DNA from: UBA4660 sp034408895
GTDB lineage: Bacteria > Bacteroidota > Bacteroidia > Flavobacteriales_D > Sanyastnellaceae
Length of the DNA: 64,000 nucleotides
Reading direction: 5' to 3'
Assembly: GCA_034408895.1 (NCBI GenBank)
Contig: JAWXCI010000030.1
Coordinates: 62,001-126,000, forward strand
Both the position numbers and the translations under genes were made by a program. Position 1 is the stretch's first letter. Each line of letters opens with the position of its first letter. Under the pieces are notes generated by a model, which ran no database searches, was not told the DNA's origin, and worked only from the letters and a program-made list of their open reading frames with translations. Positions 6,513 through 14,628 of the stretch are shown here, one piece after another.

Positions 6513-8954
6513 ATGTCAGCAAAAACATCATCCAACAAAAGATATATCCGCAGAATGTGGATCATCTTAATGGCTCCCCTGAGCCTCGGTTTCCTGGTTA
6601 TTGTCATAGCCATGTTCACCGGATTGCCGGATATCGAAGTTCTGGCCAACCCGAAAATAAATCTGGCCACGGAAATCTATACGAGCGATGATAAAGTGCT
6701 CGGCAGCTATTATCGCGAAAACCGCAGCGATGTGAAATATGAGGACCTGCCGCAACATCTGGTGGACGCCCTTATCGCCACTGAGGATACCCGCTTTCGC
6801 CAGCACAGCGCGGTGGACTTTAAAGGACTGGCGCGAGCTGTGGTGCGCGGAGGTAGTGATGGAGGCGCAAGTACTATTACGCAGCAACTCGCCAAGATGC
6901 AATTCACCCGGGAGAAAGGAGTGAGCTTCGTGACCAGGGCCTGGCAAAAAATTCGTGAAATCATTATTGCCGCAAGGCTCGAACGGTATTACACCAAGGA
7001 TGAAATCATTGCACTCTATTTCAACCAATATGACTTTCTGAACCAGGCCGTGGGTATTAAAAGTGCGGCACACGTTTACTTCAACACCACTCCTGATTCA
7101 TTAAATGTTGAGCAGAGCGCAATGCTGGTTGGGATGCTCAAGAATTCATCGCTCTTCAATCCATTGAAGCGCGATTCCCTGGTAACAAAACGCAGGGAAG
7201 TGGTGCTCAATCAAATGGTGAAGTACAACCTGCTCGATGAAAAAAGTTATGATTCGTTGCGTGTGCTTCCGCTAGGCCTCGACTTCCAGCGGGTGAGCCA
7301 CGATGAAGGTCCCGCACCATACTTCCGCGAGGTGCTGCGTGCCGAACTTGGCAAACTCCTCAACGAAAAAGATGACAACGGAAATCTTGTACGCCCAAGG
7401 CCCAATGGCGAACCTTATGATGAATACAGCGATGGCCTCAGAGTAATCACCACCATTGATTCGCGCATGCAGAAACATGCGGAGTGGGCGGTGGAAGAAC
7501 ATTTGAAAAAAGAATTGCAGGACGCTTTCACAAAAGATTTGAGCAGGAGGAAGAAGGACAAGTTTCCTTTTTACAACGGCATAACTGATGGCGACCGCAA
7601 GAAAATAATGGACAAGTCCGTAAAGACCAGCGAGCGTTATGAAATGCTCAGCGGAAAACTTTGCCCCGATTGCAAACGTCCTGCTCATTACATCCATGAT
7701 ATAAAAGTTCAGGGAAGAAATTTCTTTCAATGCGATCTCGCGAAAGGAGGATGCGGACACCAGTGGCCGAAACTCAGTGAAAAGGAAATCACCAAAAATT
7801 TTGAAACTCCGGTGAAGATGAAAGCTTACTCGCACCGTGGATACATTGACACACTTCTTTCACCGCTCGACAGCATCAAGTTTCACAAGGCAGTGATACA
7901 TGCAAGCCTTATGAGCATGGATCCACACACTGGGCACATCAAAGCATGGGTGGGAGGAATTGATTTCAAGTATTTCAAATACGACAATGTGTACCAAAGC
8001 AGGCGGCAAGTTGGCTCCACCTTTAAGCCCATGGTTTATGCAACGGCATTGCGCAACAACGACAAACCATGTTCGAAATATCCCAACGATCGTACATGCA
8101 TTGATTTGCCAAGCGGTGCAAAATGGTGCCCGGATAATAGCGATGGCAAGTACGGAGGCGAGTACACTTTGAGCAAAGCACTGGCAAACTCCATCAATAC
8201 CGTTTCTGCAAAACTGGTGAAGAAGTACAGCCCTGAAGCAGTGACCACACTGGCAAAAAATCTTGGCGTGAAAAGCCCCATGCCTAATGTTCCTTCCATA
8301 GCACTTGGCGTAGCAGAGTTGACACTTTATGAGATGGTGGGAGCAAATGCTGCATTCGTGAACAACGGTGTTTATATCGAACCCACGTTCATACTTCGCA
8401 TAGAAGACAAAAACGGAAATGCGATTTATGAAGCTGATCCGGTCATAAGGCAAGCCCTCGATCCTGGCGTTTCTTATGAACTTGTGCAAATGATGAAAGG
8501 CGTGGTGAATGGTGGAACCGGTTCGCGTTTGCGCGGTGGAAGACCTTATGGAAACATCAGCGCACCCACTGCAGGTAAAACAGGAACCACACAAAACAAT
8601 ACGGATGGATGGTTCATGGGATTGACTCCCGATCTTGTAACAGGTGTGTGGTGTGGTGCACAGGATCCAACAGTACGTTTCGCAAGTACCGCAATGGGAC
8701 AGGGCGCGAATACCGGGCTTCCCATTTATGGTTATTACATGAATAAAGTATATGCCGACAATGAACTAAAAATTTCGAAAGGAGATTTTCCTACACCAAA
8801 TGATTATGATCCGGAACGCTTCAAATGCCAAGGTGAAATTGATTTGTTCGGTGAGGAGGAAGATATTGTGCTTCCGGAAGATGTTGAAGAGTTCAACGGA
8901 GAGCTTGGGTTTGATGGTGATGAAGAACCGGTGGATACTTTGATCCATGAGTAA
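6513..8954 (+). CDS. Penicillin-binding protein 1A with inserted zinc-ribbon-like module
   Basis: An 813-residue class A PBP. It has a short cytoplasmic N-terminus, one membrane helix (MWIILMAPLSLGFLVIVIAMF), a GT51 glycosyltransferase with EDTRFRQHSAVDFKG (catalytic Glu near residue 91) and GGASTITQQLAKM, and a transpeptidase with SxxK in GSTFKP (Ser near 502), SxN in ANSINTVSAKL, and KTGTT. It polymerises and crosslinks peptidoglycan in the periplasm. The odd feature is a stretch near residues 384-414 with CPDC, then C407 and C414 in a GGCGH context, placed between the two catalytic domains; four cysteines at this spacing look like a zinc ribbon. The start at 6513 gives the usual short basic N-terminus; the frame is open to 6468. 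The C-terminus is acidic (EEEDIVLPEDVEEF). Confidence 0.95.
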   Translation: MSAKTSSNKRYIRRMWIILMAPLSLGFLVIVIAMFTGLPDIEVLANPKINLATEIYTSDDKVLGSYYRENRSDVKYEDLPQHLVDALIATEDTRFRQHSAVDFKGLARAVVRGGSDGGASTITQQLAKMQFTREKGVSFVTRAWQKIREIIIAARLERYYTKDEIIALYFNQYDFLNQAVGIKSAAHVYFNTTPDSLNVEQSAMLVGMLKNSSLFNPLKRDSLVTKRREVVLNQMVKYNLLDEKSYDSLRVLPLGLDFQRVSHDEGPAPYFREVLRAELGKLLNEKDDNGNLVRPRPNGEPYDEYSDGLRVITTIDSRMQKHAEWAVEEHLKKELQDAFTKDLSRRKKDKFPFYNGITDGDRKKIMDKSVKTSERYEMLSGKLCPDCKRPAHYIHDIKVQGRNFFQCDLAKGGCGHQWPKLSEKEITKNFETPVKMKAYSHRGYIDTLLSPLDSIKFHKAVIHASLMSMDPHTGHIKAWVGGIDFKYFKYDNVYQSRRQVGSTFKPMVYATALRNNDKPCSKYPNDRTCIDLPSGAKWCPDNSDGKYGGEYTLSKALANSINTVSAKLVKKYSPEAVTTLAKNLGVKSPMPNVPSIALGVAELTLYEMVGANAAFVNNGVYIEPTFILRIEDKNGNAIYEADPVIRQALDPGVSYELVQMMKGVVNGGTGSRLRGGRPYGNISAPTAGKTGTTQNNTDGWFMGLTPDLVTGVWCGAQDPTVRFASTAMGQGANTGLPIYGYYMNKVYADNELKISKGDFPTPNDYDPERFKCQGEIDLFGEEEDIVLPEDVEEFNGELGFDGDEEPVDTLIHE

Positions 8955-9009
8955 TAAATTTCGCGCCAGCCATCTCTTTTTAAGTTAATCCCAAATTGTC
9001 AAAGCATCT

Positions 9010-9714
9010 ATGCCCATCAACAAAGTAGTAGCAAACGCTGAGGAAGCGTGCCACGGAATTTCAGATAACATGACCATCATGTTCGGTGGTTTCGGTTTGT
9101 GTGGCATTCCTGAAAACTCCATCGCACAATTGGTGAAAATGGGTGTGAAGAACCTCACGTGCATTTCCAACAACGCAGGTGTGGATGATTTTGGTCTCGG
9201 CCAACTGCTGCACAAAAAGCAAATCAAAAAAATGATTTCGAGTTACGTGGGCGAAAATGCCGAATTTGAAAGACAAATGCTGAGTGGCGAACTTGAAGTT
9301 GATCTCATACCCCAGGGAACACTCGCCACGCGATGCCTTGCGGCCGGATACGGAATGCCCGCGGTTTTCACCCCCGCAGGTGTGGGCACCGAGGTGGCCG
9401 AAGGAAAAGAGCAGCGAAATTTTAACGGAACAGAATACCTGATGGAACTCGCTTTCGATGCTGACTTCGCAATTGTAAAAGCATGGAAGGGCGACACATT
9501 GGGCAATCTTGTCTTCCGCGCAACATCAAGAAATTTCAATCCGTTGATGGCGATGGCCGGCAAAATCACCATTGTTGAAGTGGAAGAACTTCGGCCCGCA
9601 GGTTCGCTCGATCCCGATCACATTCACACACCAGGAATTTATGTTCATAGAATTTTCCAGGGACTGAATTACGAGAAGAGAATTGAGAACAGGACGGTGA
9701 GGAAGCGAGATTGA
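9010..9714 (+). CDS. scoA: 3-oxoacid CoA-transferase subunit A
   Basis: A 234-residue protein of the usual subunit A length. It has MTIMFGGFGLCGIPENSI at the N-terminus (the GGFGxxGxP glycine-rich family motif), NNAGVDDFGLGQLL, ELVPQGTLATR-like ELEVDLIPQGTLATR, and PAVFTPAGVGTEVAEGKE. With subunit B it would transfer CoA from succinyl-CoA to acetoacetate. Subunit B, which carries the catalytic Glu, is normally adjacent, but downstream there is only a decayed gene fragment and then rpsP on the other strand. It therefore depends on a B subunit encoded elsewhere, or is a leftover. It follows PBP1A by 55 bp. Confidence 0.93.
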   Translation: MPINKVVANAEEACHGISDNMTIMFGGFGLCGIPENSIAQLVKMGVKNLTCISNNAGVDDFGLGQLLHKKQIKKMISSYVGENAEFERQMLSGELEVDLIPQGTLATRCLAAGYGMPAVFTPAGVGTEVAEGKEQRNFNGTEYLMELAFDADFAIVKAWKGDTLGNLVFRATSRNFNPLMAMAGKITIVEVEELRPAGSLDPDHIHTPGIYVHRIFQGLNYEKRIENRTVRKRD

Positions 9715-9723
9715 AATGTAGTT

Positions 9724-9901
9724 TATTGTTTCAAAAGTTTTGTTGCAAACATTGATTCGGCATTAACCAAACGAATCTCGAATATCCCGCTCGCCCATCT
9801 GCCCACAACCACCAGCATTTCTTTCGAGGTGATTTTTTCTTTCATCACTGCCTTTCCCGCGAGATTGCAATCTTGGCTGTGTTGGACGTAGATTGATAAA
9901 T
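9724..9901 (-). pseudogene. Remnant of a T9SS type A C-terminal sorting domain
   Basis: On the minus strand, ending at a TAA at 9724-9726, one frame reads NLAGKAVMKEKITSKEM then LVVVGRWASGIFEIRLVNAE and SMFATKLLKQ-stop. This is the pattern of the last strands of the T9SS type A sorting domain: (N/D)xxGK, then L.....GxYxVRL, ending in a basic KLLKQ tail. Just upstream the match continues in another frame as QSTSNTAKIAI, so there is a frameshift between the two parts. Further upstream no protein is recognisable. I infer the tail end of a lost secreted protein that once lay between rpsP and scoA. Confidence 0.62.
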
Positions 9902-9977
9902 GCCGATCGAGCTGTGTCCCAGATGAGCACAGCGGTTTTTAGACCATTGCAGATATCACATCGGTATTGCACACAAA

Positions 9978-10007
9978 AAAGCCACCATGCTTTGGCACGG
10001 TGGCTTT
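9978..10007 (-). terminator. rpsP terminator hairpin
   Basis: AAAGCCACC (9978-9986) and GGTGGCTTT (9999-10007) form a perfect 9-bp stem with a 12-nt loop. Read on the minus strand it is followed by a T-run (TTTTTTG), and it lies 22 bp after the rpsP stop. Confidence 0.88.
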
Positions 10008-10028
10008 GTCTTTATCGTTGATTTGCGA

Positions 10029-10703
10029 TTATGCTTCTGTACTTTCAGCAGCAGGAGTTTCAGCAGCAGGAGTTTCAGCATCGGGAGTTTCAACAACCGG
10101 GGCTTCAGCAACCGGGGCTTCAGCAACTGGAGTTTCGGCAACTTGTGTTTCAGCATCTGAAGTTTCAGCAACAGGTGTTTCACCAGTTGGCGTTTCAACA
10201 ACCAGTGCTTTGTCTGCAGGTGCCGATTCTTCCTTCTCTGCTTTCACTGCGGCTGCGGCAGCAAGAGTTTGAATGCGTTTTTCGTTTACTTCACGCTCTT
10301 GCTTCAGTGCTTTCCGTGTAGTTTCTTCTTTTGATCCGGAAAGACTATCGCGCTTGGCCTGCACTTTTCCTTCTTTCTCCGTCATCCATGTTTCATAACG
10401 ATTGTCCGCGTCTTCCTGTGACAATGCACCCTTGGCAACACCAGTTATAAGATGCTGGCGGTAGAGCACACCACGGTAGGAAAGAATTGCACGGGCTGTA
10501 TCTGTCGGCTGTGCACCGTTGCGCAACCATTGAATGGCCTTTTCATTGTCGAGCACAATGGTGGCTGGGTTGGTGTTTGGGTTGTAGCTGCCCAGACGTT
10601 CGATGTACTTTCCATCGCGCGGGGAGCGGGAGTCTGCTGCCACTATGTGGAAGAAGGGTTTGCTTTTTTTGCCGTGGCGCTGTAGCCTGATTTTAACTGC
10701 CAT
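10029..10703 (-). CDS. rpsP: 30S ribosomal protein S16 with long acidic repeat tail
   Basis: The first 80 or so residues are a normal S16: MAVKIRLQRHGKKSKPFFHIVAADSRSPRDGKYIERLGSYNPN, with the RNA-binding basic N-terminus. The protein is 224 residues long, while most bacterial S16 are 80-90; Bacteroidota S16 commonly have C-terminal extensions. Here the extension has a charged helical part (KEGKVQAKRDSLSGSKEETTRKALKQEREVNEKRIQTLAAAAAVKAEKEE) and then about 50 residues of repeats on the pattern VAETPVAEAPV. The repeats are also visible in the DNA, so the tail length may vary between strains. rimM and trmD, often downstream of rpsP, are absent; a strong terminator follows. Confidence 0.96.
   Translation of the reverse strand: MAVKIRLQRHGKKSKPFFHIVAADSRSPRDGKYIERLGSYNPNTNPATIVLDNEKAIQWLRNGAQPTDTARAILSYRGVLYRQHLITGVAKGALSQEDADNRYETWMTEKEGKVQAKRDSLSGSKEETTRKALKQEREVNEKRIQTLAAAAAVKAEKEESAPADKALVVETPTGETPVAETSDAETQVAETPVAEAPVAEAPVVETPDAETPAAETPAAESTEA
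10034..10200. repeat. Short-period repeats coding the S16 tail
   Basis: About 165 bp built from degenerate 15- and 18-bp units, e.g. GCAACCGGGGCTTCA repeated at once and GCAGCAGGAGTTTCA repeated at once on the plus strand. They code for the VAETPVAEAP-type tail of S16. Such tracts expand and contract by slippage. Confidence 0.85.
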
Positions 10704-10825
10704 TTTGTTTATTGTTTTAAAAGGGTCCTAAACCCGGTTAATAAATTGGATTTTTTTTAGAGGGCGCGAATATAGCCACACCTCAACACTGGCCGGGGGT
10801 GATTTTTTCCTGGTAGTTGCCGGCA

Positions 10826-12199
10826 TTAGATTTCCTTGTATTTCCAATTGCCATTGCGGAGGTACAGCCAGGAAAACAGTCCTATGCAGGAGAAATAAAT
10901 CCAGTCCGCCATCCAGGCGAAATGCACAGGCTGTGGCCAGGCAATTGTAACTGCATAAGCAAAGCTGAAATAAAATAGGGTGGTGGCCAATTCAATCAGG
11001 AAGCCGGCAAGGGTGTTGCCGCTTCCTTCCACAGTATTGAGAAGAATGCTACTTACTGAAAACAAAAGCATGGCCGGAAAAACCACCAACATGGAATTGC
11101 GGGCATATATCATCACTTCAGCATCGGCATCGAAGAGCGATGAAATAAAATCGGGGTAGAGGATGAGGCCATGACCAAGCACCAGAATGCCGCAGAAATT
11201 GAGCAGTATAAGTCGCTTTTGAACAAGTGGAATTTCACCGGCACGTTTTTCAGCAAGTAGTGTGGAGATAAATGTGCGGGTGGTTTGCGAAAATCCCATG
11301 ACTGCAATCAACGCAAGCAGGTAACAATTTCGAATGATATGTGAAGCCTGCATTTCCTTCTCACCTAGTTTTTCAATGAAGAAAAAGAAAATGGTCCAAA
11401 TAGCCAGGCTGAGCAGGAGTTGCAGCATAAGCGGGCCGCTAAGTCTCAATATGGATACACTTTCATGGAGAGGCACTGACGAAAATGCAGAACGCAGCTG
11501 GTACTCCTTTCCGTGCCGCGAATTAAATGTGTAGATAAGAATGAGGAACAACGAAACGAATTCGGAAATGATGGTGGCGTAAGCGGCACCTTCCACTCCC
11601 ATGGGTTCAATTCCGAATTTCCCAAAAACGAGAATCCAGCCAATCACCACGTTCAACACTGCCGATGTGCCCATGGTGATGCCAACAATTTTTGTTTGTG
11701 CTATCCCGATAAAAAAGCCACCCAGAATAACTGCTGGTACATAGAATAATGCACCCCATGCTCTGATGCGAAGAAACTCATCCATTACTGCACGGATTTC
11801 TTCGCTTTCAACCCAATTCCTGAAAAACAGGGGGCACACAAAACGCAGCGTGATGAAGATGAGGACGGCCAGCACAAGCCCTATGAAAAAGGAATTGGCT
11901 GCAGTGATGCCGGCACGCTGGAAATTTCTTTCACCATTTCTTCTCGCAATAAGAATCTGTGCACCACTGCCCAGACCCACTCCCAGGATAACAAACGTGA
12001 TGTAAACCAGCCCCACGGTGGCCACACCATTCATGGCATTTATGCCAAGACGGCTCGCGTAGATATTATCCGTGAGCACCAGAATGAAAGATACCAGAGG
12101 CCCCACGCACACAGGCACAGCCACAAGAAGCATATTGCGGATTGAAATGTCCAGCTTCGTTGAGTTTTCACTTTTTGCTATTTCTTTTTCCACTATCAT
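10826..12199 (-). CDS. MATE-family efflux transporter
   Basis: A 457-residue integral membrane protein with about twelve hydrophobic helices in two halves, the MATE architecture. Supporting stretches are the first-half segment LVAVPVCVGPLVSFILVLTDNIYASRLGINAMNGVATVGLVYI and GVGLGSGAQILIARRNGERN, and in the second half ISSILLNTVEGSGNTLAGF. MATE pumps export cationic drugs or metabolites using Na+ or H+. Its start codon overlaps the stop of trmH (ATGA, 12196-12199), so the two are translated from one mRNA. The substrate is unknown. Confidence 0.9.
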   Translation of the reverse strand: MIVEKEIAKSENSTKLDISIRNMLLVAVPVCVGPLVSFILVLTDNIYASRLGINAMNGVATVGLVYITFVILGVGLGSGAQILIARRNGERNFQRAGITAANSFFIGLVLAVLIFITLRFVCPLFFRNWVESEEIRAVMDEFLRIRAWGALFYVPAVILGGFFIGIAQTKIVGITMGTSAVLNVVIGWILVFGKFGIEPMGVEGAAYATIISEFVSLFLILIYTFNSRHGKEYQLRSAFSSVPLHESVSILRLSGPLMLQLLLSLAIWTIFFFFIEKLGEKEMQASHIIRNCYLLALIAVMGFSQTTRTFISTLLAEKRAGEIPLVQKRLILLNFCGILVLGHGLILYPDFISSLFDADAEVMIYARNSMLVVFPAMLLFSVSSILLNTVEGSGNTLAGFLIELATTLFYFSFAYAVTIAWPQPVHFAWMADWIYFSCIGLFSWLYLRNGNWKYKEI

Positions 12200-12867
12200 T
12201 TCAATTCTCCCGCTTCAAACATTTCCAGCAATTTCTTACCCGATTGCACAGCCTGCTTGGCCCATACAATTTTCAGTTCCAGTTTTTCCTCTTCGCTCAA
12301 TTGCCATTGGATGTTTGAACATGAAAGTTGTTTTCGCAACTGGTAAAGTGCAATTGCAGTGGCTACTGATGCATTGAGGCTTTCAGTAAATCCGTACATA
12401 GGGATGAAAACTTTTTCATCCGCGTCACTCAAAATTTCTTCCGACACGCCGGTGAGTTCAGTACCGATTACGATGGCCGTTTTTTGTTCAAGAGAAATTT
12501 CATCAATGGGTAGAGCGTTGTGATGGGGAGAAGTTGCCACTATCCTATAACCCTTCTCACGTAAATCCTGCATACACTTTTTGGAGTTGTGCATCGCATC
12601 GCAATAGCGGTGGAGGGTAAGCCACTGTGCTGCACCTTTTGCTATGCGCCTTTTCACGTTAAACGAATGGTTGTTTTCAATCACGTACACATCCTGCACA
12701 CCGTAACATTCCGCGCTGCGCAACATGGAACTTGTGTTCTGAGATTGATAGATGTCCTCGGCCACAAGCACCACTTGGCGTGTTCTGTTGTTGACTATCC
12801 GCTCGAACAATTCAATTTTGCCGGGAGAAAGAAAACGACTTAGGAAAGTGTAAACGCTCTGCTGCAT
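12196..12867 (-). CDS. trmH: TrmH-family tRNA/rRNA 2'-O-methyltransferase
   Basis: A 223-residue SpoU/TrmH protein. Family motifs are present in order: NTSSMLRSAECYGVQDVYVI (motif 1, N and R conserved), IVIGTELTGVSEEILSDADEKVFIPMYGFTESLNASVATAIALYQL (motifs 2 and 3, the SAM-binding trefoil knot). The length and the C-terminal helix (EEEKLELKIVWAKQAVQSGKKLLEMF) fit tRNA (guanosine-18-2'-O)-methyltransferase best, but other 2'-O-methyltransferases of the family cannot be excluded. A -7 box-like TACACTTG lies only 8 bp before the ATG, so the transcript may be almost leaderless. The MATE gene overlaps its stop. Confidence 0.86.
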   Translation of the reverse strand: MQQSVYTFLSRFLSPGKIELFERIVNNRTRQVVLVAEDIYQSQNTSSMLRSAECYGVQDVYVIENNHSFNVKRRIAKGAAQWLTLHRYCDAMHNSKKCMQDLREKGYRIVATSPHHNALPIDEISLEQKTAIVIGTELTGVSEEILSDADEKVFIPMYGFTESLNASVATAIALYQLRKQLSCSNIQWQLSEEEKLELKIVWAKQAVQSGKKLLEMFEAGELK

Positions 12868-12891
12868 ATAAGTTGCAAGTGTAGAAAACGA

Positions 12892-12925
12892 AAGAGGCTG
12901 CCTCGTTTAGAGACAGCCCCTTTTT
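12892..12925 (-). terminator. Terminator after the HU gene
   Basis: AAGAGGCTGCCT (12892-12903) and AGACAGCCCCTT (12911-12922) pair over 12 bp with two G-U pairs. On the minus strand the hairpin lies 24 bp after the HU stop and is followed by a T-rich stretch (TCTTTCGTTTTC), so it probably ends the HU transcript before trmH. Confidence 0.78.
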
Positions 12926-12946
12926 AAGCTTGTTGAAGTAATTGGA

Positions 12947-13219
12947 TTACTTCACTTTGCCCTGTAGTTCCGCACCGGCTTTGAACTTTACAACGTTCTT
13001 AGCCTTGATCTGGATTTCTTTACCAGTTTGCGGATTGCGACCTTTACGGGCAGCACGCTTGCTGATAGAGAATGTTCCGAAACCAACAAGGGCAACACGG
13101 TCACCTTTCTTCAGAGCTTTAGATGTTACTTCAGTAAAAGCGCTTACTGCTTTTCCTGCATCAGCTTTTGAAAGTTTTGCACTGGTTGCAATTGCATCAA
13201 TCAATTCTGCTTTGTTCAT
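12947..13219 (-). CDS. hup: HU-family DNA-binding protein
   Basis: A 90-residue protein, the standard HU length. It has MNKAELIDAIATSAKLSKADAGKAVSAF (dimerisation helices), GDRVALVGFGTFSISKRAARKGRNPQTGKEI (beta-arm with the conserved GFGTF, R-x-GRNPxTG and the intercalating Pro) and NVVKFKAGAELQGKVK. It binds and bends DNA nonspecifically and shapes the nucleoid. It is a single-gene unit with its own consensus promoter (13263-13294) and terminator. Confidence 0.97.
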   Translation of the reverse strand: MNKAELIDAIATSAKLSKADAGKAVSAFTEVTSKALKKGDRVALVGFGTFSISKRAARKGRNPQTGKEIQIKAKNVVKFKAGAELQGKVK

Positions 13220-13262
13220 TTGTTTTTGTTTTTGGGGTTTGTATTGAAATTATTTATGTGGA

Positions 13263-13294
13263 CAAATGTAGAGGAGCCTAATCTCTGAAAGCAA
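13263..13294 (-). promoter_or_regulatory. Bacteroidota-type promoter of the HU gene
   Basis: On the minus strand TACATTTG (13270-13263) is an exact match to the Bacteroidota -7 consensus TAnnTTTG. A TTG (13294-13292) lies 21 bp further upstream, matching the -33 element. The -7 box is about 44 bp before the HU ATG. Confidence 0.72.
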
Positions 13295-13425
13295 GGATTG
13301 ACGCGGGAAATTTGGATAATTGTTGATAAAAACCCTTATCTGTTAATAAACACAGGATTTTGAAGCGCTGAAACCCTTGTCAGGCGCTCATTCCAGAGAA
13401 CCTCAAAAATCAAAATATGGTGGTT

Positions 13426-14628
13426 TCAAAAAATGAATCCTACACTGGTTTCTAAAAAATCAGCAGTGCCTCCATTGGTCTTTATAGCAACACCAACAAA
13501 TGCACTTCTGCCTGGAAAACGCGCGGCCAAAGGGTTTAACAGGTAATAGCGATAACCCAGTTTGCTGGCTGTCCACTCATTTATGAATCCATTTTTGGGC
13601 AAATCCCACACCTGGTTGAGTGCGTGGTAGAACGGTGCATGAAGATTTACTCCCAATTGAAACTGCATGGCGAAGTGCCCCAACATCCATTCATATTGAA
13701 CGAAGAGAACCAGGTTAGATGCGTTCCATCTCTCATCTGCGTCATCAGAAAAAAGTTCCTGGCCTATGATGTAATCATGAAATGCAGTGTAATACTGCGC
13801 GTTGATTCCCACTCCTATTCTGTCGCGAAGTCCTGATGACTTCGAAGCGAACAACGATACACCGTAAACAGGATAAACCGGTCCACCTTTTGGTTCTATG
13901 GTTCCCTGAAATTCATGAAAGCCAAGAATGCCGTGGAAACCGCATTTCCATTTTGAGATGGTTGGAGCCACAATTTCTTTTGGTTCAACTATCTGGTCCA
14001 ACCATTTCCTTTTGTTGCAATAGGAAATTCCAACCGACAACGCCACAATGTTCGCCCCGATGTTGGGCACACGTAAATGAAAATCGCTGGAGTGTGTACC
14101 GGAGAGTCCAGCAGTGAGTCGAAATTTTTCTCCTACCGGAATCAATGTTGCCAAACCTATTTGTGAGATGTTTGCAATCCTGGAACCTAAAACAAGATTC
14201 TCCGGGTTGTGCAATGCGTTATATGGTTTTGTAAAAGCCGCTGCGCCCAGGCCGCCACGAATGAATAACGGCACTCTTCCTTTCTTTAGTTGAAATCTGG
14301 CATGGGGAAATACCCCAAAGGCATCACCAAGCACATCGCGGTTTCCGAACTGGACATGCACCAGCGAAAAACCAACGGATGGAAAATGATTGTGCACATG
14401 CCACCTTTTTTTTCCTCGTGTCTTGAAAGAGAAAGCCAATTCAGTAACGGATGAAGTTTTGTTGGAAGGATACTCGCCATGAATCTTTATGAGTTTGCCA
14501 ACATGCAAGTTCAATTCGACTTCAAAAACATTGTTGAGTGAAACATCCAATGAATCCTTCCCGGTTGATTGTGCCATGCAGCACATTAATCCCGGGCAGA
14601 AAAGGCAAACCAACAAAAGCCGTTTCAT
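13426..14628 (-). CDS. PagL-like acyloxyacyl hydrolase family protein
   Basis: A 400-residue protein with a signal peptide (MKRLLLVCLFCPGLMCCMAQ). The N-terminal half resembles the Bacteroidota acyloxyacyl hydrolase/PagL barrel: FPSVGFSLVHVQFGNRDVLGDAFGVFPHARFQL, LGSRIANISQIGLATLIPVGEKFRLTAGLSGTHSSDFHLRVPNIGANIVALSVGISY. PagL removes the 3-O-acyl chain of lipid A using a His and a Ser in an H-x-S-N-like motif; here the site reads THSSDF, keeping H-x-S. The remaining C-terminal part, from about residue 220, looks like more beta strands and ends SVGFIF, with a terminal Phe as in OMPs. Its start codon overlaps the preceding gene (13-bp spacing region 14625-14628), so it ends the minus-strand operon. 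Activity on lipid A is inference. Confidence 0.6.
   Translation of the reverse strand: MKRLLLVCLFCPGLMCCMAQSTGKDSLDVSLNNVFEVELNLHVGKLIKIHGEYPSNKTSSVTELAFSFKTRGKKRWHVHNHFPSVGFSLVHVQFGNRDVLGDAFGVFPHARFQLKKGRVPLFIRGGLGAAAFTKPYNALHNPENLVLGSRIANISQIGLATLIPVGEKFRLTAGLSGTHSSDFHLRVPNIGANIVALSVGISYCNKRKWLDQIVEPKEIVAPTISKWKCGFHGILGFHEFQGTIEPKGGPVYPVYGVSLFASKSSGLRDRIGVGINAQYYTAFHDYIIGQELFSDDADERWNASNLVLFVQYEWMLGHFAMQFQLGVNLHAPFYHALNQVWDLPKNGFINEWTASKLGYRYYLLNPLAARFPGRSAFVGVAIKTNGGTADFLETSVGFIF

Larger units (their letters stand above)
9715..10028. other. Gene-free stretch holding a T9SS-domain remnant and rpsP terminator
   Basis: No intact gene lies between scoA (ends 9714) and rpsP (ends 10029). On the minus strand 9724-9901 encodes a frameshifted T9SS sorting-domain remnant, and 9978-10007 is the hairpin terminator of rpsP. 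The rest shows no structure I can name. Confidence 0.7.

Noticed and set aside
7272..8594. Long antisense reading frames within PBP1A
   Set aside because: They are shadows of a gene with clear protein motifs; the antisense products are rich in Cys, His and Phe and match no family.
10034..10260. rpsP tail as a separate plus-strand protein (Gln/Phe-rich or Ala/Ser-rich frames)
   Set aside because: The plus-strand frames are by-products of the repeats coding the S16 tail and have no start context.
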